This document shows, piece after piece, positions 58,265-64,000 of a stretch of DNA of 64,000 bases (position 1 is its first letter; every line of letters starts with the position of its first letter). The notes under the pieces are model-generated. The model was given only the letters and a program-made list of their open reading frames with translations. It searched no databases and had not been told where the DNA came from. Position numbers and translations under genes: made by a program. Source of the stretch: Nothopassalora personata (Eukaryota > Ascomycota > Dothideomycetes > Mycosphaerellales > Mycosphaerellaceae); assembly GCA_033816765.1 (NCBI GenBank), contig CM066290.1, positions 3,224,001 through 3,288,000 of the forward strand. Reading direction: 5' to 3'.

Positions 58265-59689
58265 TGGCAGGACAATAAGACAGAGGACCATGGCAGCTTC
58301 GAGACATTGAGCTTCGAGACATTGAGCTTTGGAGACCTGGCACAAAGCCAGGGTCCCTGCAATACGCGAGCTACCATCGCGCTCAGCCCAAGCTCCTGAG
58401 ACCCTACCAGTCAGTGCTCGAGCCTAGCTGACACCGTTCTGTTTGCCAGCACATGCAATGCTATGGACTCAAGGCCATGGCGCTAGTCGATCGATCGGGG
58501 ACGCTGAAGTAGGGTTGCGATCACACGGCAGTCACTCGTACACAGGCTCGTGGCCACATTGTGAACAGCTGGCTGAGAGAACGGCCACACGTGGTCACAA
58601 CCTCTGCAAGACTGCTTTCTGACTTGATGCCTGACAATGCCCGTCGAATAGGTCATTGTGACATACAGGTGGCTGAACATGTGGCCTATGCGATGAGAAG
58701 AATCCGCCTGTGGCCTCGCATCTCCACGCTGAAGCGCTTGGTGCATTCTTCTCGGATACGCTAGGCTGCCGCAGTCTGGAGAACGAGACGACATCAAGAG
58801 CGAGCAGGCCTGATCCGACGGTGCAGCCGAGAAGCGGCGACATCGGCCACGCCGAAGCCCGATACAGAATCACAATGTAGGGCGCACTGATGATCAAATG
58901 GGATGGATGCTAACATCTGCGTTTCGGCAGCCTGATGACTTTATGGATTAAAATTGCCTCTATAAGGGTGCGAAGGAGTGGCAAAGAAGCCAACCTGCTT
59001 CGACAGTTGTCTGCTATGTTTAATCGAGTCGATCGCACAACCTCAACAACATAAGATTGCTTTGAGGTGCATTGACACCCATCATACGAATCATTTTTAG
59101 TGCACGAGTTGCGAATACTACCCTGCTGATAGCAGTGGTCGTATCGGTCCCCACAGCACGCGGCGCCTGGCGCTTCGCGTGTTGTGGGGACCGATGACTA
59201 GGGAAGATGCCGAGTCAAGTCAGTGAGCACAAGCCGTCATATGGCTGAGAGTGAAACATTCGATGTTAGGACATTAGCGGTCTGTCATGTCATGGGTCCT
59301 CGCAGCTGAATTCTCACATATGTTGGTGCTATTGGAAGGCCGACAAGAATACAATCTCTTGCAAGCTGGCTTACATAGTTCCTGGACCGGTTCTGGACTT
59401 ATAGCTTCCTCACGGCCCTAGAATTAGAGCTCGGCCACAGGGTTGTGGCCCCATTTGAAGCACAGGGCTAGCACAGGGCTGGTGCTTGCATCTCTAGTGG
59501 GTGGGTGGTGGAGTTCCGGCAGGACCAGGATTGTCCACGGGGATACCCTCGTGATCAGAAATACGGCATCATATAGCATCCAGGTTCCAGCGGCTCTCCT
59601 CAAAGGTGTTGTTCTGCCCACCAGCTCGTTCGAACAACGACGGGCTTTGGTCCGACAATGTGGAAGTTCGCGCCTGAACAACAAACGAG
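58265..59689. other. Gene-free interval upstream of receptor gene
   Basis: No supported gene was found. At 58300-58330 a 15-bp direct repeat (CTTCGAGACATTGAG) occurs twice. A strong hairpin at 59143-59195 is listed separately. The right end should include the promoter of the gene at 59690. Confidence 0.45.
59143..59195. repeat. 20-bp inverted repeat (hairpin)
   Basis: The arms ATCGGTCCCCACAGCACGCG and CGCGTGTTGTGGGGACCGAT pair with one mismatch around a 13-base loop, GCGCCTGGCGCTT, which can itself pair GCGC/GCGC. No gene is adjacent within 400 bp. It could be a transposon end pair or a structured RNA element; the sequence alone does not decide. Confidence 0.85.
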
Positions 59690-60934
59690 ATGCCTCTCCA
59701 GCTCGTGGTAGCGATTCCTACTTTCGTATGCTCCTGCCTGAGCCTGCTCGCAAGCACAACGTTCGCCATCTTCTACCTCATCTTTCCTCCCGAGCGACAC
59801 TTCCGTCAGGCGCTCATCGTCAACTTACTGGTAGCTGGTAAGCAAAAGGCGAGATTGAGACCTACCGAGGCCACGATATTGACTACGTCCCAGACTTGAT
59901 CAACTCCGCCAACAACACGCTGTCCGGAGCATTAGCTCTCTCCAACCGATCACACGCGGACCCCCTCGAAGATGGACCAGCTTGCACCGCAAATGGCTAC
60001 ATTGGGCAATTCTCGGTGCAAGCAATCGACTTCAACATCTTGATCATCTCGGTCGCGGTGCTTCTTACGGTGCGCCAGAGTCGGATCGTAATTGAACCGC
60101 CTTGGTGGCAAGTCATAGTCATATGTTTCATACCCTGGATTCCGCCTCTCGTCACCAGTAAGTTGAGCACGAGACCATCGTTACACTCATCTCCAAGCTG
60201 ATCACACTGTTACAGGTAACATTGCACTCGCATTGGGCTTCTACGGTCCCGTCAGCGGTAATTGGTGCTGGATTAAGGCGAATCGCTTTGCGGAGCGATA
60301 CGCCCTCACACACGGCTGGCGCATTATCATATTCGTCTCGACTATTGCCATCTACACGTATGTGTACCTCTACCTGAAGCGCGTGTATGGCCAGGTACAT
60401 ATCTCAACAACGAGCGACCATACTGGCCAGGAATTGGAAACGGAAATGCAGAGAGTCTCGCACGATGCGCTCTCACCAATGAGGCATATTCGCGAGAGAT
60501 CTTCGATCATCACCACCTACTCGAGTGACGAGCAATTGATGGTGGCGGCAGCGTCAGACATGGAAAAAGGGCCAGACGACAAGCGGAACACAACGGACAC
60601 AATAGCGTACCGCAACAGCCAATATGCTCCGGCTTCAACTGCTGAGATCCGCCATCTCGTACTTGCCTCGACAAACGCTGAAAAGGCTCGGGAACGGAAG
60701 ACGGCTCTGAGGAAGATGCTGCTCCTGAACGGATACCCGATTCTGTACATCCTGTTATGGATCCCCGGCATGGCGAATCGGATAGCAGAGGCTTTTGGGC
60801 CGTCGCCGACATGGCTGAAAGTCGCTCAAGCGTCGACGCAGCTTGTTGGCCTAGCCAATGCGATGACCTATGCGTATAATGAGCAACTACGAGGGAGGGT
60901 ACGCGGGCGGACGGCGCCGCGAGTGTTCTCGTAG
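59690..60934 (+). CDS. Seven-helix receptor, Git3/cAMP-receptor-like
   Basis: Exons 59690-59837, 59894-60157 and 60216-60934 encode 376 aa; introns of 56 and 58 nt (GTAAGC...CCCAG, GTAAGT...ACAG) keep frame. Seven hydrophobic helices are visible: from LVVAIPTFVCSCLSLLAS, through the second across the first intron, CTANGYIGQFSVQAIDFN (third), WWQVIVICFIPWIPPLVT (fourth), WRIIIFVSTIAIYTYVYLYL (fifth), LLLNGYPILYILLWIPGMAN (sixth) and a seventh ending AMTYAYNEQLR. A Cys in GNWCWIK could pair with the Cys before helix 3. A long hydrophilic third cytoplasmic loop (about 230-310) would bind G protein. The plan fits Git3/GprH-type nutrient or cAMP-like receptors of fungi; the ligand is unknown. Confidence 0.85.
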
Positions 60935-61164
60935 AAAGGAAGCAGATTACAGGTTGAAAATGGAATCAGTCCACACCATGATGAGGTCCAGTAATGTTCA
61001 AGAACGATGTATCTTGACCGTGATGCAAACAAATTCTTACAAAGTACTAATCTTCAAGGAAGAATGTATCTTGACAGTGATGCAAATAATCTTACACAGG
61101 AAGGTAGATACCAAGGAACTTCAAGTCTGGGCTGAATTCACGAATCGTGTTTCGGGGGATAGTT

Positions 61165-61860
61165 CTATTTCAAAGAATGGTCGCTTTCATGCGCATCTGT
61201 CGACCTCATCTCAGTATGCCTCCACGGCCGCAAGCTGCAGTTAGCCTCTTCGAGCTGATTCTCTTCAGGGAACTTGGCGTAATGCATGCTTCTCAAGTCC
61301 CATAGTGCAAGATCACCCGGCTCGAGCTTGGTCTTGATCCTCTCGCGCAGCCGTGATCTTCGAAAAACCCGACGTCGGACTCGTTGAAGATGAAGAGATC
61401 GCGGAAGCCCGAGCCTTCCGGTGGCTTGTCTTCGTGATCGTCTTGCTACCTGGACTCGCTGGAGAATTGGTCGAAGAGATCTGGGGAGCCTTTCACCCTT
61501 CATGATGACCAGACCGCCGTCATTTGGGCCGTTCAGTCGATGGTGAGAAGACCTTGGACATACTGCATTCCTTTGCGATGTGGAGATTGATCGCAGTGTG
61601 GACATGGTGACTACTCCAAGTCCTTCTGTCTCGGGAGTGTGATGATGTCCATACCATCGAAGGAACACAGGAGCTTATTGGTCTCCCACAGCTTCGCAAA
61701 GGTATCCTGGTCCTTCGGTTCCACGCGTGCTTCTCAGACGAAGTTCTTGTGGGTGCTTGCGTAGGCGAAGTACATGCCGCCTCAGCAATCGCCGTAAGTG
61801 GTACCGTCGTGCTGAATGAGATCAACATCGGAATCGGAGACTGGACATGTCGCGTATGGA
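61165..61860 (-). pseudogene. Dead phytanoyl-CoA dioxygenase-like gene
   Basis: On the minus strand, parts of a PhyH-family Fe(II)/2-oxoglutarate dioxygenase appear in order: MYFAYASTHKNFV, then a stop, EARVEPKDQDTFAKLWETNK, SFDGMDIITLPRQKDLE, then a stop, PHCDQSPHRKGMQYVQGLLT, then a stop and shift, GPNDGGLVIMKG, and LEPGDLALWDLRSMHYAKFP with the second iron His. At least three stops and one shift are needed. The H-x-D pair is changed at one place (PHCDQSP keeps it). The gene cannot be functional as assembled. Confidence 0.72.
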
Positions 61861-62254
61861 ACCATGGTGGCGACTTGAACGATACTTTCTTGAGCAACGG
61901 AATGGCGTTGATAAAAACGGCGGTCGATGATGACTTGGGGTGCGACCTTGAGTTCGAGGCCGGTGTTTTAGGTAGAGGAGCGACGTACAGCGATCTGTAC
62001 GTGCTCCCAGTATAGCTAGCTGGATGTCAGTTCTAGGTCCGGGTACCTGCATGGCTCGGAGTCATGTGGGCTTCTTAGTGGATGCTACGAACCGCAGCTC
62101 AGTGGCGGTGCGTCGTCCTCCACGCAGCTTGCAGGTTGTCGGCAAATGCTGTGCGGCAAATCGGCATAGTCTGATATTCGCGCACTCGAGAAGTCGTGGT
62201 GCCATTACTTCACTCATACACACATTCGTCACAAACTCACCTCCATCGCTACCA

Positions 62255-62650
62255 ACATGCCTGGATCAGTCCAGATCGCACACAACCCGACAGGCAAGCC
62301 TGAAGTTGGCGTCAACAACTACCAAGGGTTTCATTCAGGCAAAGAGAGGCTGGAGCAGAAACGGAGCCAGGCCACTGCAAAACGATGTTCGCAGTGAGCA
62401 TGATGTCGAGATTGTCGTCAGAGATGGCTGCAGACTGTATGTTGACATGTACCGCCACGACCCACTCGTCGGCCTCCGATCTTCCCGAGAAGATTCCGGC
62501 CATCGTCGGTTGATCATGCTCGTGCAGTGCCATCGACATGCTACCAATGACCGTATGGCAGTGCTGTGTCATGAAGGATGACATGTCAGGAATTGAGACG
62601 TTCGAAGGGGTTAATCCTCTCAAGCGGTGTCCTCCCGGTTACAATAATAT
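62255..62650 (+). pseudogene. Dead CocE/NonD-type hydrolase, N-terminal part
   Basis: The plus strand encodes, in shifting frames, the start of an X-Pro dipeptidyl-peptidase/CocE-like hydrolase: MPGSVQIAHNPTGKPEVGVN, NNYQGFHSGKERLE, SEHDVEIVVRDGCRLYVDMY, a shift to EKIPAIVG, DMLPMTVWQCCVMKDDMSGI and ETFEGVNPLKRCPPGY. The nucleophile region and the rest of the alpha/beta fold are absent. It lies next to the dead dioxygenase. Confidence 0.6.
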
Positions 62651-63429
62651 GGTCGATGGGAGTGGACATTGAGGCTGGCAGGTCGATCAGTGTTCAGGTT
62701 GGTGGGCAGTATCCCAGCCATGGCAGAGTACAAGGCGGGGTCGGAGCCGCGGCCTGAGTTTGAGAGGAACCAGGTCACGTGAAGGTGTACACAAGATCCA
62801 TTGTGGTCCACTTTAAGGATTGGCTGACAGATGATGACCTCGGCAGACCGGGCCTGTGTGCCGAAGGAAGGAGCGATTCGTGCCGACCACTGTGGACCAA
62901 GACGCCGAGCAAAGATCATGCAACATGTCTCATCACCAGCTTCCTCCGCACCCACTTATGATGCCATGTCACCGCGGCGGGGAAGCGCGTCTCTGAAGAG
63001 CACCCACAGGCACAGCGCTGACATCCATCGTGCATCGTTACATTCCATGCATTGGCGCTTGTCCACTGTGGAGCGACTATGTGCTGATCTTGCCCAAGCA
63101 CAGCTCTTGTTACCGGACGCAGTAGAGGCCAAGATCAGAGAGAGGTACATGTGGCAAGGAACACGGCGTAGACAGACCTTGTGACACGAACATGAGAGGC
63201 GCCTCATAAGGTGAATGCAGCCAACAGGTAGGTAAGCGTGTTCCTTATACACGGGTTCCGCCAAGCGACACTCGACTAATAAACTCTTTCCTCATCTGTT
63301 GTCAACACGGAAAGTGCCACTCCATCGCGCTTCCACGCGTGTCACAAGCAAGAGCGGGACCTCGACAGCGAGGTCGTTTTCCCGACTCCGCTTCACCTGC
63401 TGCCAATCACACGCAATTGCTAGCCCAGC
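62651..63429. other. Intergenic region upstream of GH3 gene
   Basis: No supported gene was found. Several open frames overlap without coding character. The right end contains the promoter and leader of the GH3 gene. Confidence 0.4.
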
Positions 63430-64000
63430 ATGAAGGCATCCATTGCTGCAGTTTTATCCACTGCCCTCGCGGTACTCGCGCAGGAGGGCAACGACACCGC
63501 ACCATTTCCGAACATCACATATCCAGATGCCATATCTCCAAACCCGCTAGCTGTGGCTGGCGCGCAGTCTAACCAGACCTCTCCACCCGGATATCCATCT
63601 CCATGGAGCACTGGCAAAGGCGACTGGGCCGCAGCACACGAGAAGGCCGTGGCACTGGTGTCACAGCTGACTCTTGAGGAGAAGGTCAATTTGACCACAG
63701 GTGAGCTCAAGCACATGAGACTTGAAAGACGAGCACCTGAGGCTGACCGGGACCAGGAACGGGTTGGTCGCTTGAGCAGTGTGTCGGCAACACCGGAGGT
63801 ATTCCACGTCTCGGCATTCGAGGCTTCTGCTATCAGGACTCACCTACAGGTCTTCGCTTCACCGACTTCAACTCTGCATTCGAGAGCGGCGTCAATGTGG
63901 CTACCACCTGGGATCGTAGCCTGGCCTACCTTCGTGGAGTCGCCATGGGTGAAGAGTTCCGTGACAAGGGTGTGGATGGCGCGTTGGCACCAGTCGCTGG
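63430..64000 (+). CDS. Secreted GH3 beta-glucosidase, 5' part
   Basis: This is the N-terminal part of a glycoside hydrolase family 3 enzyme that would release glucose from cello-oligosaccharides outside the cell. Exon 1 is 63430-63700; a 56-nt intron (GTGAGC...CCAG) follows; exon 2 starts at 63757 and runs off the window. Residues 1-17 form a signal peptide ([17 protein letters not shown]). The mature start has N-glycosylation sites (NDT, NIT, NQT). Family marks are [71 protein letters not shown] and [20 protein letters not shown]. The catalytic Asp lies beyond the window. Confidence 0.95.
   Translation, partial: MKASIAAVLSTALAVLAQEGNDTAPFPNITYPDAISPNPLAVAGAQSNQTSPPGYPSPWSTGKGDWAAAHEKAVALVSQLTLEEKVNLTTGELKHMRLERRAPEADRDQERVGRLSSVSATPEVFHVSAFEASAIRTHLQVFASPTSTLHSRAASMWLPPGIVAWPTFVESPWVKSSVTRVWMARWHQSL

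Overview
The window is nuclear DNA of a filamentous ascomycete (Pezizomycotina). Genes carry short 50-110 nt introns with GT...AG ends and CTRAC-like branch points. The gene set includes a complex I 51 kDa subunit with a leader peptide, a fungus-specific V-ATPase c' subunit, a Rom2-type Rho GEF, secreted plant-wall enzymes (PL1, GH3) and many disordered fungus-only proteins. The HeLo/kinase-like/trypsin-like protein family and the secretome flavour point to Dothideomycetes (Mycosphaerellales-like), but that placement is inference.

Layout. 1-7.2 kb: 3' end of a Nup82 nucleoporin gene, a secreted pectate lyase with a long Ser-rich tandem-repeat insert, a transposon graveyard (3.2-5.1 kb) and two uncharacterised genes. 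7.3-15 kb: a truncated HpcH/HpaI aldolase relic, an 838-aa disordered protein, a small Cys-rich gene broken by +1 shifts, and a short inverted-repeat transposon flanked by a perfect 9-bp duplication. 15-27 kb: a DUF7730-type protein, fructose-1,6-bisphosphatase, DHBP synthase (RIB3), a 5.4-kb stretch without recognisable genes, and a four-finger C2H2 transcription factor. 27-38 kb: a 1276-aa HeLo-like/pseudokinase/trypsin-like protease, then VMA11 and ROM2 divergently transcribed around a (CACAG)24 microsatellite. 39-51 kb: a doubtful small gene, a stand-alone Rieske protein, a coiled-coil protein, NUO51, a polysaccharide deacetylase and a haem catalase.

52-64 kb is a degraded accessory region. 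It holds a dead C2H2+Zn2Cys6 transcription factor, a dead MFS transporter that ends against foldback repeats, a Tc1/mariner transposase scrap, a third copy of the 3-5 kb repeat family, a strong hairpin, an intact seven-helix receptor, dead phytanoyl-CoA-dioxygenase-like and CocE/NonD-hydrolase-like genes, and the 5' end of a secreted GH3 beta-glucosidase.

The live genes are mostly housekeeping: respiration, gluconeogenesis, riboflavin synthesis, vacuolar acidification, cell-wall signalling and peroxide removal. The wall-degrading enzymes and the receptor suggest a plant-associated or saprotrophic life. The most interesting object is the HeLo-like/pseudokinase/protease fusion at 27.7-31.8 kb. 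It keeps a full His-Asp-Ser triad and resembles the modular build of fungal regulated-cell-death proteins. All functional calls rest on motif recognition by eye; no database search was run.
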